DNA of 16,887 nt from an uncultured Varibaculum sp. (GTDB lineage Bacteria > Actinomycetota > Actinomycetes > Actinomycetales > Actinomycetaceae): contig CAMYAU010000021.1 in NCBI GenBank assembly GCA_947253735.1, forward strand, positions 1 to 16,887, written 5' to 3'. A program made the translations under genes and the position numbers. The first letter of the stretch is position 1. The number at the start of each line of letters is the position of its first letter. Shown here one piece after another: positions 6,794 through 15,519 of the stretch. The notes beneath the pieces were generated by a model. It did not search any database, was not told where the DNA came from, and saw only the letters and a list, made by a program, of their open reading frames with translations.

Positions 6794-8938
6794 ATGGAGA
6801 TTTGGCCAGGAAAACCGTATCCGCTCGGCGCCACCTATGATGGAGCCGGAGTAAATTTTGCGGTATTTAGCGAGGTCGCTACCAAAGTTTATCTTTGCTT
6901 AATAGCAGAGGACCGCAGTGAAGAACGCATAGAACTGCGCGAAGTGGACCATCACGTGTGGCATTGCTATATTCCGGGGCTACGAGATGAACAGCGCTAC
7001 GGATTCCGGGTAGAAGGCCCCTATGACCCAGCGCAGGGACACCGTTGTGATATCAATAAGTTTTTGCTCGATCCCTACGCTAAAGCCACCGATGGCACCG
7101 TGGGAGCCAAGCAGTCGCTATATTCCTACGACTGGAACGATCCCAGCCAAGCTAACCATGACGACTCCCTTCCTGATATGGCGGTTTCGGTGGTAACTAC
7201 GCCCTATTTCGATTGGGGAAATGACCGCCCACCCGGACACGACCTCCATAAACTCGTTATTTACGAGGCGCATGTAAAAGGCTTTACCGAATTAAATAAA
7301 CAGATCCCAGAAAAAGAACGCGGCACCTATGCGGGGATCGCGAACCCGGTAACTATCGAATACTTGAAGGATTTAGGAGTGAACGCCCTCGAATTGATGC
7401 CCGTGCATCAATTCGTTAACGACTCCACCCTGCAAGAGCGCGGCCTATCCAACTACTGGGGATATAACACCATCGGATTTTTCGCTCCCCACGCCGAGTA
7501 CCGTTCTCAAAACGTGGTCGATGGGCAGGTTCAAGACTTCAAGCAAATGGTGAAAAACCTGCACCAGGCGGGGATTGAAGTAATCCTGGACGTGGTCTAT
7601 AACCACACTGCTGAAGGCAACCATATGGGGCCCACCCTCTCCTTCAAAGGGCTAGACAACGCCTCCTACTACCGTTTAGTGGAGGACGACAAAGAACACT
7701 ATTTCGACACCACCGGAACCGGAAATTCCCTGCTGATGCGGTCCCCAGCGGTACTGCAACTGATTATGGATTCCCTGCGTTATTGGGCAATCGAGATGCA
7801 CGTAGATGGTTTCCGTTTCGACCTAGCCTCCACCTTGGCGCGTGAGCTGCATGATGTAGACAAACTTTCGGCATTTTTCGATATCATCCACCAAGATCCA
7901 GTACTTTCACAGCTGAAACTCATCGCCGAGCCCTGGGACGTGGGTGATGGTGGCTACCAGGTAGGGGGTTTCCCCTCTATGTGGAGCGAATGGAACGGCA
8001 AATACCGCGACACGGTCCGCGATTTTTGGCGTGGAAACTACGCTACCTTGCCCGAGTTCGCCTCTCGCTTCTGCGGCAGCGCTGATTTGTATGAACAAAG
8101 TGGGCGCCGCCCTAATGCTTCTATCAACTTTGTAACCGCCCACGATGGTTTCACCATGCACGACCTAGTTTCCTATAACGAGAAGCATAACGAGGCCAAC
8201 GGCGAGGGAGGGGGCGATGGAGAATCCCATAACCGCTCCTGGAACTGCGGGGTGGAAGGCCCCACCGACGATCCGCAAATCCATAAACTACGGGCGCGTC
8301 AACACCGGAATTTCCTCACTACCCTGTTCCTCTCCCAAGGGGTACCAATGCTGCTCATGGGAGACGAAGTAGCCCGTACCCAAAAGGGAAACAACAATAC
8401 CTACTGCCAAGATAATGAACTTTCCTGGATGGATTGGTCATTCGAAGCTGCCGACGAGGACGACTACCGGATCAAACTTCTGGAGTTTACTAAACACCTG
8501 ATCAAGTTCCGTAATGAGCATCCAGTATTCCATCGCCGCCGTTTCTTTGCCGGGGCTCCCTCCCGCGGCGGGCAATCAGAGTTAGGTGAGATCGACTGGT
8601 TTGCTCCCGATGGACAAAAAATGACTGAGGAAGCTTGGAATAACGAAGAAGCACGCTCCCTAATGATTTTCCTAAACGGGGAGGCAATTCGCGAACCTGA
8701 TTCTCGCGGGCAACGCATTGTGGATGATTCCTTCCTGTTACTCTTTAACGCCGACCCGGAGTCTTGCACTTTCCAGGTTCCTGAAGGACACGGCGAAGGT
8801 TGGAAAATCGCGATTTCTACGATGGAAGAAGTACCGGGTAAGGAAATCGAAAATGAAACTGAATATAGCGCCGGCGACCGCCTCGAGCTGCTAGATCGTT
8901 CGGTAGTGGTACTAATCCGCGAAGTGGCGGAGGAATAA
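6794..8938 (+). CDS. glgX: Glycogen debranching enzyme GlgX/TreX
   Basis: A GH13 isoamylase-type enzyme of 714 residues, the normal length for the family. It cleaves alpha-1,6 branches of glycogen or maltodextrin in the cytoplasm and supplies linear chains to TreY. An N-terminal CBM48-like domain (about 9-100, starting PLGATYDGAGVNFAVFS) precedes the TIM barrel. Conserved GH13 regions are DVVYNHTAEG, DGFRFDLAS with nucleophile D343, LIAEPWDVG with acid/base E379, and AHDG with H450 and D451. The triad is complete. The ATG is bounded by an in-frame TGA at 6779 and has only a weak AGAAG upstream, so initiation may be inefficient. It is the first gene of a three-gene operon with treY (16-base gap) and treZ. 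In this setting it fills the role called TreX in other trehalose operons. Confidence 0.95.
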   Translation: MEIWPGKPYPLGATYDGAGVNFAVFSEVATKVYLCLIAEDRSEERIELREVDHHVWHCYIPGLRDEQRYGFRVEGPYDPAQGHRCDINKFLLDPYAKATDGTVGAKQSLYSYDWNDPSQANHDDSLPDMAVSVVTTPYFDWGNDRPPGHDLHKLVIYEAHVKGFTELNKQIPEKERGTYAGIANPVTIEYLKDLGVNALELMPVHQFVNDSTLQERGLSNYWGYNTIGFFAPHAEYRSQNVVDGQVQDFKQMVKNLHQAGIEVILDVVYNHTAEGNHMGPTLSFKGLDNASYYRLVEDDKEHYFDTTGTGNSLLMRSPAVLQLIMDSLRYWAIEMHVDGFRFDLASTLARELHDVDKLSAFFDIIHQDPVLSQLKLIAEPWDVGDGGYQVGGFPSMWSEWNGKYRDTVRDFWRGNYATLPEFASRFCGSADLYEQSGRRPNASINFVTAHDGFTMHDLVSYNEKHNEANGEGGGDGESHNRSWNCGVEGPTDDPQIHKLRARQHRNFLTTLFLSQGVPMLLMGDEVARTQKGNNNTYCQDNELSWMDWSFEAADEDDYRIKLLEFTKHLIKFRNEHPVFHRRRFFAGAPSRGGQSELGEIDWFAPDGQKMTEEAWNNEEARSLMIFLNGEAIREPDSRGQRIVDDSFLLLFNADPESCTFQVPEGHGEGWKIAISTMEEVPGKEIENETEYSAGDRLELLDRSVVVLIREVAEE

Positions 8939-8954
8939 ACTAAGGAGATCCCCC

Positions 8955-11474
8955 ATGAACAGCCAATACTCCCACATGCCGGCTATTGGTAAGCATACGC
9001 CGATCAGCACTTATCGCCTGCAGCTAAGCTCTGAGTTCACTTTCGAAGATGCTCAAAAGCACCTGGGATATTGGCGAGATCTGGGGATAACCGATTTGTT
9101 TCTTTCTCCGATCCTGCAAGCGGTTCCCGGCTCTATGCACGGATACGACGTAGTTGACCATAAACATATTTCTAAAGAGCTCGGGGGACGCGAACAATTT
9201 GAAAAACTAGCCACTGCCGCGCACCAGGAAGGCTTCGGAATTGTAGTTGACCTGGTACCTAACCATATGGCGGTGCCAACCCCGGTATGGATCAACCGTC
9301 CGATGTGGTCAGTATTAAAGAGGGGGAAAGAATCCCCCTACGCGCACTGGTTTGACATCGACATCGACCAGCCAATTCTGATGCCCATACTCGGCCGGAG
9401 GGTCGGGCAAGTTTTAGCTGATCAAGAGCTCAAGCTAGAACAAATGATAATCCCTACCGAGCCCGAACGCGGAAAGCAATGGATTCTTCGCTATTATGAC
9501 CATTATTTCCCGGTAGCAGCAGGAACCGAAGCCTTACCTTTGGAAGTCTTGGTAGAGAGGCAACACTACCGCTTAGCGCATTGGAAAGTAGCTGATGAAG
9601 AGCTTAACTATCGTCGATTCTTCGATGTCGATACCCTGGCGGCCTTGCGGGTAGAAGAACGCGATGTTTTTGACTCCACCCATGCCCTGCTGCTGGAGCT
9701 ATTCGACCAAGGATATATTGACGCATTTCGGGTTGATCACCCTGACGGCTTGGCTGACCCGGGCGGGTATTTTCGTTGGTTATCTGAGGCGACTGGGGGC
9801 GCTTGGATTGCGGGAGAGAAGATTCTCGAGGACGCTGAAAGACTTCCCAGCGACTGGCCGATAGCTGGCACTACCGGTTATGACACTTCCTGGCGGCTAA
9901 ACGCCCTGCAGGTAGACCCGCGAGCGTCCTTACCGCTGGGAACCTTGATGCAAACTTTGACCGCAGATTCCCCCTCTTCCTATACGCAAATGCAACGCGA
10001 AGCCAAGGCGCAAATAATTGATACTTCCTTAGCAGCGGAAGTACGACGCATCGGGCAGCTGGTATGGAAAATTTGTCAAAATGATTTCCGGCTGCGTGAC
10101 TACACTTTCCGTTACTTAGTTGATTGCTTGCGGGAACTGATTATCGAAATGCCCTGCTACCGCGCCTATGTAACTGCCGGGCAACCTGCCAGCGCCCTAT
10201 CTCGAGAAATCGTAGAGGCAGCCGCCCAGCGCGCCCTACGCCACTTGGAAACGGAGCACTCAGACACCATGGCAGTGGTTATTGCCCTGGTGCTCGGGGA
10301 TGAAATCGGATCTGCCGCATTACAAGAAAGCGATCTGGATCGAAAAGAGTTTCTGGTACGCTTCCAGCAGGTTTGTGGGGCAGTGATGGCTAAAGGGGTA
10401 GAAGATACTACGTTCTACCGTTGGACCCACCTGCTGTGCCTAAATGAAGTGGGCTCTAACCCGCAAGCTTTTGGGATTTCCAGCGATAGTCTGCATTTGT
10501 TTGCGCGCGATATTCAAGCTAACTGGCCCGCTACCATGACCACCAACTCTACGCATGACACCAAGCGCTGCGAGGATGTAAGGATGCGGCTGGCGATACT
10601 CAGCCAATACCCCACACTTTGGGCAGAAATAGTTTCTAACCTGCGTGATGTTACCCAGCCATACCGTCCCAATGACCTAGATGGCCGCAGTGAAAATCTG
10701 CTGTGGCAGACTCTTATCGGCACCTGGGATGATAAAGGACCGATATCTCCTTCCCGATTGCGCAAGTATCTAGTAAAGGCAATCAGGGAACAAAAAACCT
10801 GGACTACCTGGACGGCTCCCGCTGAAAGTCGGGAAAATGAACTGCTAGATTATGCAGAAAGGATCCTGTCTGATCCGCAGGTAGCCGAGATTGTTTCCCG
10901 CTGGCAAAGAGAAACCGGCTTGGCTACCCGCTATACCATTTTGGCGAATAAAGCTCTGCAACTAACTATGCCCGGGGTAGCAGATGTTTATCAAGGCTCA
11001 GAAATCACGCAAACTTCCCTAGTAGACCCGGACAACCGTCGTCCGGTAGATTTTAGCGGGCTAGCGCAGACACTTTCTCGTCTCGACCAGGAGGGTCTTG
11101 ACCATACCACTAGCGAGAAAATAGATGATTTGAAGCTTAACTTAACGGCAGCGATTTTAAGGCTGCGGCGTCGGCGCCCCGAATGTTTCGTTTCTGCTTC
11201 CGCCACCTATGAAGCGCTCGCATTGTCGACTGGTTATGCAGTAGCTTTTGCGCGAGGAACCGAAAAAGAAGGACCGCAAGTTATAACTCTTGCCCGGCGT
11301 CTGGCTGGGGTACTCTCTCGCTATCAAGGAGATTTCCGCCCCGAGCATACCGTAGTTTTACCAGCAGGGTCTTGGAAAGATATTTGTTCCAATGAGGTTT
11401 TCCCTGGGGGAATACAAAGTTTAGAAGATCTGCTATTTAAACGAGGCGCACGGATACTGGAGCGGGTGGATTAA
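8955..11474 (+). CDS. treY: Maltooligosyltrehalose synthase TreY
   Basis: An 839-residue GH13 enzyme that turns the reducing-end alpha-1,4 bond of a maltooligosaccharide into an alpha,alpha-1,1 bond, yielding maltooligosyltrehalose in the cytoplasm. The N-terminus ISTYRLQLSSEFTFEDA is diagnostic. Conserved regions are DLVPNHMA, FRVDHPDGL with nucleophile D261, AGEKILE with E288, and NSTHDTKR with H534 and D535. GTTGYDT and MAKGVEDTTFYR are further TreY signatures. AAGGAG (8942-8947) is seven bases before the ATG, a strong ribosome site. The stop codon directly abuts the treZ ATG, so the two are translationally coupled. Length is within the family range and no key residue is missing. Confidence 0.95.
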   Translation: MNSQYSHMPAIGKHTPISTYRLQLSSEFTFEDAQKHLGYWRDLGITDLFLSPILQAVPGSMHGYDVVDHKHISKELGGREQFEKLATAAHQEGFGIVVDLVPNHMAVPTPVWINRPMWSVLKRGKESPYAHWFDIDIDQPILMPILGRRVGQVLADQELKLEQMIIPTEPERGKQWILRYYDHYFPVAAGTEALPLEVLVERQHYRLAHWKVADEELNYRRFFDVDTLAALRVEERDVFDSTHALLLELFDQGYIDAFRVDHPDGLADPGGYFRWLSEATGGAWIAGEKILEDAERLPSDWPIAGTTGYDTSWRLNALQVDPRASLPLGTLMQTLTADSPSSYTQMQREAKAQIIDTSLAAEVRRIGQLVWKICQNDFRLRDYTFRYLVDCLRELIIEMPCYRAYVTAGQPASALSREIVEAAAQRALRHLETEHSDTMAVVIALVLGDEIGSAALQESDLDRKEFLVRFQQVCGAVMAKGVEDTTFYRWTHLLCLNEVGSNPQAFGISSDSLHLFARDIQANWPATMTTNSTHDTKRCEDVRMRLAILSQYPTLWAEIVSNLRDVTQPYRPNDLDGRSENLLWQTLIGTWDDKGPISPSRLRKYLVKAIREQKTWTTWTAPAESRENELLDYAERILSDPQVAEIVSRWQRETGLATRYTILANKALQLTMPGVADVYQGSEITQTSLVDPDNRRPVDFSGLAQTLSRLDQEGLDHTTSEKIDDLKLNLTAAILRLRRRRPECFVSASATYEALALSTGYAVAFARGTEKEGPQVITLARRLAGVLSRYQGDFRPEHTVVLPAGSWKDICSNEVFPGGIQSLEDLLFKRGARILERVD

Positions 11475-13274
11475 ATGGATTTTGACCCTTCTGATTTGGA
11501 TTTTGAAGGCTTGCCCCCCTGGGAGCTCAGTGCGGGCTGCGAGCGGGTACCGCTATGGGCACCAGATAAAGAACAAATTAATCTATTGGTGGGCTCACCT
11601 GATAAACCACGAAAAATTCCGATGGTCCAGTATGGACAGTGGTGGCTAGCTCCCCGTCCATTACCCAACGGCACCGAATATGCTTTTGAGGTAGAGGGAA
11701 GTGGCCCCTTTCCTGACCCCAGAGCACGCACGTATGTTCCCGATAGCGAACTTTGGGTCAAGACAGCTGATATTTCCGCTATTAAACATACTTCTAGCTG
11801 GAACCCCCCTGGAAAGCTTTTGGGTAAGGTCTGGTACGAACTACATATTGGAACATTTACCGCCCAAGGAACCCTGCGGGCAGCCATAGAGAAACTCCCC
11901 TATCTTGCTGATTTGGGAGTGGAGGTCATCGAATTAATGCCCACCGCGGTTTTTCCTGGCCAACACGGTTGGGGTTACGACGGGGTGGGTTTATACGCCC
12001 TCTTTAATCCCTACGGTACCCCGGAAGATTTGGTGGCGTTTATTGATGAGGCGCACAAACTTGAAATCGCAGTAGCCCAGGATTTAGTGCTGAACCATTT
12101 GGGCTCTTCTGGAAACTATTTAAGTCAATTTGCTCCTTATTTTTCCGGTCGCCACAAAACTCCCTGGGGCGATGGCTATAACTTAGATGGACCTGATAGC
12201 GGCCCAGTGCGAGATTTCTTGATTGGGGCAGCCCTAGCTTTACTAGCTGACTACGGATTCGATGGCCTGCGCTTAGATGCTGTGCATGAAATCCAAGATG
12301 ATTCTGAGCTGCATCTTTTAGCGGAACTTTCCCAAGAAGTTCAAAACCTGTCGGAAGAGTTAGGCCGGCCGCTAACTCTAGTTGCCGAATCAGACCTTAA
12401 CGATGCCCGCATGGTTACCGCGGTTGATGAGGGCGGCTACGGGATGGATGGGCAATGGAATGATGATATCCATCATGGTATTCACGTAGCTTTTACAGGT
12501 GAAACTCAAGGCTATTACGAGGATTTCGCCGATCCCGAAGCGCTAAACAAAATATATTCGCAGGTGTTTTACCATAACGGCACCTTCTCGAGTTTCCGGG
12601 GGAAAAATTGGGGGGCTCCAGTTCCCACAGACATGGAGCGTAATCGTTTCTTTGCTTTTGCCTCCAACCATGACCAGGTAGGTAACCGAGCTTTGGGGGA
12701 TCGCCCTAGCGAGAAGCTTTCTCCCGGACTTCTGGCTGGTCAAGCAGCTTTAATTTTAGCGTCTCCGTTTACGCCGATGCTTTTCCAGGGAGAAGAATGG
12801 GGAAGTAAATCCCGTTTCCAGTTTTTTACCGACTATGCAGATGAAAGTATTGGCAAAGCGGTAGATGAGGGACGCAAACGCGAGTTTGCCTCCCATGATT
12901 GGGAAAAAATCTACGGAGGAGAGGTAGAGGTTCCCTCCCCTCAGGCGTTATCCACTTTCCTTAACTCTAAGCTGCTATGGCAGGAACTTTCTGAGGTCGA
13001 GCATAAAAAAATACTGTCCTGGTATCGTCACCTAATCGCTCTGCGTCACGAGGGAGTATTTGCTGATTTTATTACGCTTCAGCGCCTGCGAAAACTGCTG
13101 GTGTTGAAGACAGCGAACACTGCAGTAATCGTGAACTTGCATCGTAGCCCCGCTAATATTTCCAACTTAGTCGCGCAGATGCCGGAAGCAAGCTACTTCT
13201 CCTATATCTCCGGGAAGCTGGCAAGTTCGCCCGCGAAAATCGCGGGCGAAGATACCCTGCTAATCATTGCTTAA
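11475..13274 (+). CDS. treZ: Maltooligosyltrehalose trehalohydrolase TreZ
   Basis: A 599-residue GH13 enzyme that cleaves the alpha-1,4 bond next to the terminal trehalose unit, releasing free trehalose, a compatible solute and reserve sugar. The family signature VWYELHIGTFTAQGT is followed by GWGYDGVGLYA, then GLRLDAVHEI with nucleophile D268, LVAESDLND with E305, and ASNHDQVGNR with H399 and D400. An N-terminal beta-sandwich domain (about 20-80) precedes the barrel. The ATG follows the treY TAA with no gap, and GGAG/GGTGG within the end of treY would serve as ribosome site. The last codons contain a strong hairpin (13226-13250). No treS or maltokinase gene is visible here, so the window carries only the TreXYZ trehalose route. 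Confidence 0.95.
   Translation: MDFDPSDLDFEGLPPWELSAGCERVPLWAPDKEQINLLVGSPDKPRKIPMVQYGQWWLAPRPLPNGTEYAFEVEGSGPFPDPRARTYVPDSELWVKTADISAIKHTSSWNPPGKLLGKVWYELHIGTFTAQGTLRAAIEKLPYLADLGVEVIELMPTAVFPGQHGWGYDGVGLYALFNPYGTPEDLVAFIDEAHKLEIAVAQDLVLNHLGSSGNYLSQFAPYFSGRHKTPWGDGYNLDGPDSGPVRDFLIGAALALLADYGFDGLRLDAVHEIQDDSELHLLAELSQEVQNLSEELGRPLTLVAESDLNDARMVTAVDEGGYGMDGQWNDDIHHGIHVAFTGETQGYYEDFADPEALNKIYSQVFYHNGTFSSFRGKNWGAPVPTDMERNRFFAFASNHDQVGNRALGDRPSEKLSPGLLAGQAALILASPFTPMLFQGEEWGSKSRFQFFTDYADESIGKAVDEGRKREFASHDWEKIYGGEVEVPSPQALSTFLNSKLLWQELSEVEHKKILSWYRHLIALRHEGVFADFITLQRLRKLLVLKTANTAVIVNLHRSPANISNLVAQMPEASYFSYISGKLASSPAKIAGEDTLLIIA
13226..13250 (+). other. Perfect 11-bp hairpin inside the 3' end of treZ
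   Basis: TTCGCCCGCGA (13226-13236) and TCGCGGGCGAA (13240-13250) are exact reverse complements around a 3-base AAA loop. The structure is GC-rich, starts 49 bases before the end of the stop codon, and is not followed by a T-run. It could stabilise the mRNA 3' end, act as a U-less terminator, or bind a protein. Its placement inside coding sequence argues against simple termination. Confidence 0.6.
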
Positions 13275-13281
13275 ATACCTA

Positions 13282-13300
13282 CCTCATCGTTAGGTAGTTC
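13282..13300 (+). terminator. Weak hairpin between converging treZ and ligase genes
   Basis: CTACCT and AGGTAG form a 6-bp stem with a 7-base loop just after treZ, followed only by TTCC. A second 5-bp hairpin (CCAGG/CCTGG) lies about 30 bases on. Neither is a convincing intrinsic terminator, but something must separate the two converging units in this gap of about 100 bases. Confidence 0.25.
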
Positions 13301-13379
13301 CGTCGGCAGTGTAAGCCCCATAGTGCCCAGGTCTTCTTCCTGGATTCCTTGATACTGCGGCTAGCAGCGGTAGACAGAA

Positions 13380-14723
13380 CTAGGGCTGGGTTAAGGCAGC
13401 CGTATCTAAGGAGCGGGTTTCGCCTTCACGGAATTTGGCAACCGGATAGTTACGGTGGTACTTTCTCCAGTGATTTTCCCGGGCAATCATCACGTAAGCA
13501 AATCGTTTTAGACCGCGCATACTAAATCCAAAATCTGGCCGATAGAACAGAGGATCATGATTTTTCTTCTGACGGTAAAGGAACTTAATCTTCCTCCCCA
13601 TTTGCTTGTCGACATACCGCAGTACCAGACGCTTGGGCAGGATCGAATAGTAGACGCGTTTTCCTAAACGTTGCGGCACTACTGCTTTCCCTTCGATAAC
13701 GTCCTCTACAAAGAACTTCATGGGATTCATTCCGGCAGAAGTGTTGTAGTATGAGTTCCGCCCGATGCGGGGGTTTACCTCGAAGCAATATGCAATCCCA
13801 GTACGCGAATCTACTTTGAAATCGAAATTGGCAAAGCCATGCCATCCCACTCCCTTAAGAAAGCTGCTTACCTGCTCATATAGGCGGGGATAGGGTTCGG
13901 TAATCATCGCCACCGGGTTACCAAGAGCGGTAGGCGAATGATCCTCTAGCAAAACCTGGGCTGATCCCAGCATAGTTACCCGCAAATTTTGATCAACGTA
14001 AGCAGTCACTGAGAGGTTAAAGCTATCGTTGCCCTCTACCCGCGGTTGCAACACGAAGCGACGAGCATGCGGATTTTCATGGGTATGTTGATAGAGATCT
14101 GCTAGCAAGTTTTGGGCTTCCTCTTGATTGGAAACCGAATAGACTTTCGCTTTACCCGGCCATTTAAGGCGTTCATACCCAGCACTGGTAGCCGGCTTAA
14201 TAATCCAAGGGAAAGGCTCGTTTACCTGCTCAAGTTTAGTGAGTTCTTCCTCTAGAGAACCGGAAAAATCAATTTCCAAAGTTTGCGGAACATTCAAGCC
14301 GTGCTCGGCTGCCATTCGCGGAAACTTTACTTTATCGGAAGTATCCTTAATAACTTTTAGGGAGGGGAAGGCAAGCTCATAATATTTCCGCAGCTCCTCC
14401 TCTCGGCGCATAATATCGCGCACATTGGAATCAATATTGGCAATCAGCAGTAGTTTTTTCCCTGGATAATCTTTTTGTAGCTGCGGAGCAATTGCTAACA
14501 ACCCGTCAATCAAGGGGATGTCCGATTGCGGATTGGGCAGCGTCTTGGGGTCGACTACCCGCGTATCAATAATGCCGGAAAACATGATTGGTCCCAGAAT
14601 TTGGGTGGTAACTATAGTAGGTTTAACTTTCCACCCCTCGTGGAAGGAAACCGCTAGCGCATAGGTTCCGATATCCGTGCCTAAAATAACCGGTTGAAAC
14701 GCTATATCCTGATGTTCTTCCAC
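13380..14723 (-). CDS. ATP-grasp carboxylate-amine ligase, D-aspartate-ligase-like
   Basis: A 447-residue cytoplasmic enzyme with an N-terminal substrate domain (VILGTDIGTYALAVSF, residues 12-27) and an ATP-grasp fold. WIIKPATSAGYERLKW (173-188) contains the nucleotide-binding K176. FANFDFKVD and FEVNPRIGRNSYY supply the probable metal ligands D301, E315 and N317. Family chemistry is ATP-driven acyl-phosphate formation and ligation to an amine. Length and the FEVNPRIGR segment resemble the ligases that add D-Asp to the lysine side chain of peptidoglycan precursors, so a role in building the peptidoglycan cross-bridge is plausible but not proven. The start is GTG at 14723, supported by GGAGG four to five bases upstream; no ATG is suitably placed. 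It stands alone, converging with the trehalose operon. Another amino acid or peptide ligase activity is possible. Confidence 0.8.
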   Translation of the reverse strand: MEEHQDIAFQPVILGTDIGTYALAVSFHEGWKVKPTIVTTQILGPIMFSGIIDTRVVDPKTLPNPQSDIPLIDGLLAIAPQLQKDYPGKKLLLIANIDSNVRDIMRREEELRKYYELAFPSLKVIKDTSDKVKFPRMAAEHGLNVPQTLEIDFSGSLEEELTKLEQVNEPFPWIIKPATSAGYERLKWPGKAKVYSVSNQEEAQNLLADLYQHTHENPHARRFVLQPRVEGNDSFNLSVTAYVDQNLRVTMLGSAQVLLEDHSPTALGNPVAMITEPYPRLYEQVSSFLKGVGWHGFANFDFKVDSRTGIAYCFEVNPRIGRNSYYNTSAGMNPMKFFVEDVIEGKAVVPQRLGKRVYYSILPKRLVLRYVDKQMGRKIKFLYRQKKNHDPLFYRPDFGFSMRGLKRFAYVMIARENHWRKYHRNYPVAKFREGETRSLDTAALTQP

Positions 14724-14734
14724 AGTTCCTCCCT

Positions 14735-14766
14735 AAGATTTGAGCCACTCAATGCTATCAAATCTT
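14735..14766. promoter_or_regulatory. 9-bp inverted repeat upstream of the ATP-grasp gene
   Basis: AAGATTTGA (14735-14743) and TCAAATCTT (14758-14766) are exact reverse complements around a 14-base spacer. The near arm is only a few bases from the ligase ribosome binding site. It could be an operator or a 5' leader stem-loop that affects access to the start codon. No hexamer pair is clear enough to name a promoter. Confidence 0.4.
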
Positions 14767-14943
14767 GCCTTTTGAACACGGAAGCAACGCAATAACGCTA
14801 AAGTAAGGCGCACTTTTCCTTTGGTGATACCGGTTCACGAAATACTGCGTTCTCGGCAAAGAAAATTTTATGTTTGTAGCTAGGTCAGTTGTTGATCGGC
14901 GTGGCAGCGGCTTTCGGATAGTTTTCCTGCTTACGCTGAAATA

Positions 14944-15519
14944 GTGAATCCGAAGCCGCCTGCAGAGTTTACCGATGCTCTGCTCACCTTGCGTGACGCT
15001 GCCTATGATTCTCACGTGAAGGTAAGTGAGATCGCTGCGCCGCACCAGATTGCGCCTTTTGCCGCCGCTATTCGCATGGATTGTGAGGCCTTGGATGATA
15101 ATTCCCCCAGTGGCGGTTCGGGACGGCTAGTTATCCTCTACGACCCGCAAGAACAACCCGGATGGCAGGGACGTTTTCGTTTGGTGACGATGATCGGTGC
15201 ACGTGTGGACGTGGATTTAGTTAGCGAACCGCTAGCTGACCAGGTTTGTTGGTCCTGGCTCACCGATTTTTTAACCCAGTCTGAAGCTAGTTTTTTCCAG
15301 GCGGCAGGATCAGTAACTCGCTCGCATTCGGCTAGTTTTGGCGAGTTAGAAAAACGATCCGAAACCGCAGAAATGGAGTTGCGTGCCTCCTGGACGCCTT
15401 TAGGAAATGACCTGGCCCCCCACGCGGGAGCGATATCCCGGCTCTTAGCAATGATGTCAGGTTATTCGGTGGAGGTTAGCGCGGGAATATCTCGTCTGGG
15501 ACAGGTAAAGCTGGTATGA
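14944..15519 (+). CDS. DUF3000 family protein
   Basis: A 191-residue protein of the actinobacterial DUF3000 family, function unknown. No signal peptide or membrane segment is visible, so it is likely cytoplasmic. Recognisable stretches include IAAPHQIAPFAAAIR (residues 30-44), GRLVILYDP and the conserved W-rich SWLTDFL. The start is GTG at 14944: the frame is open back to a TGA near 14894 but holds no other ATG, GTG or TTG. There is no Shine-Dalgarno sequence, so expression may rely on a leaderless or unusual start. Its end overlaps the RNase D start by four bases (ATGA), a translational coupling seen in many actinobacteria and suggesting a shared or linked function in RNA metabolism. Confidence 0.8.
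   Translation: MNPKPPAEFTDALLTLRDAAYDSHVKVSEIAAPHQIAPFAAAIRMDCEALDDNSPSGGSGRLVILYDPQEQPGWQGRFRLVTMIGARVDVDLVSEPLADQVCWSWLTDFLTQSEASFFQAAGSVTRSHSASFGELEKRSETAEMELRASWTPLGNDLAPHAGAISRLLAMMSGYSVEVSAGISRLGQVKLV

Noticed and set aside
14767..14943. Possible small RNA or tRNA between the ligase and DUF3000 genes
   Set aside because: No cloverleaf or T-loop sequence and no terminator-like hairpin can be seen there.
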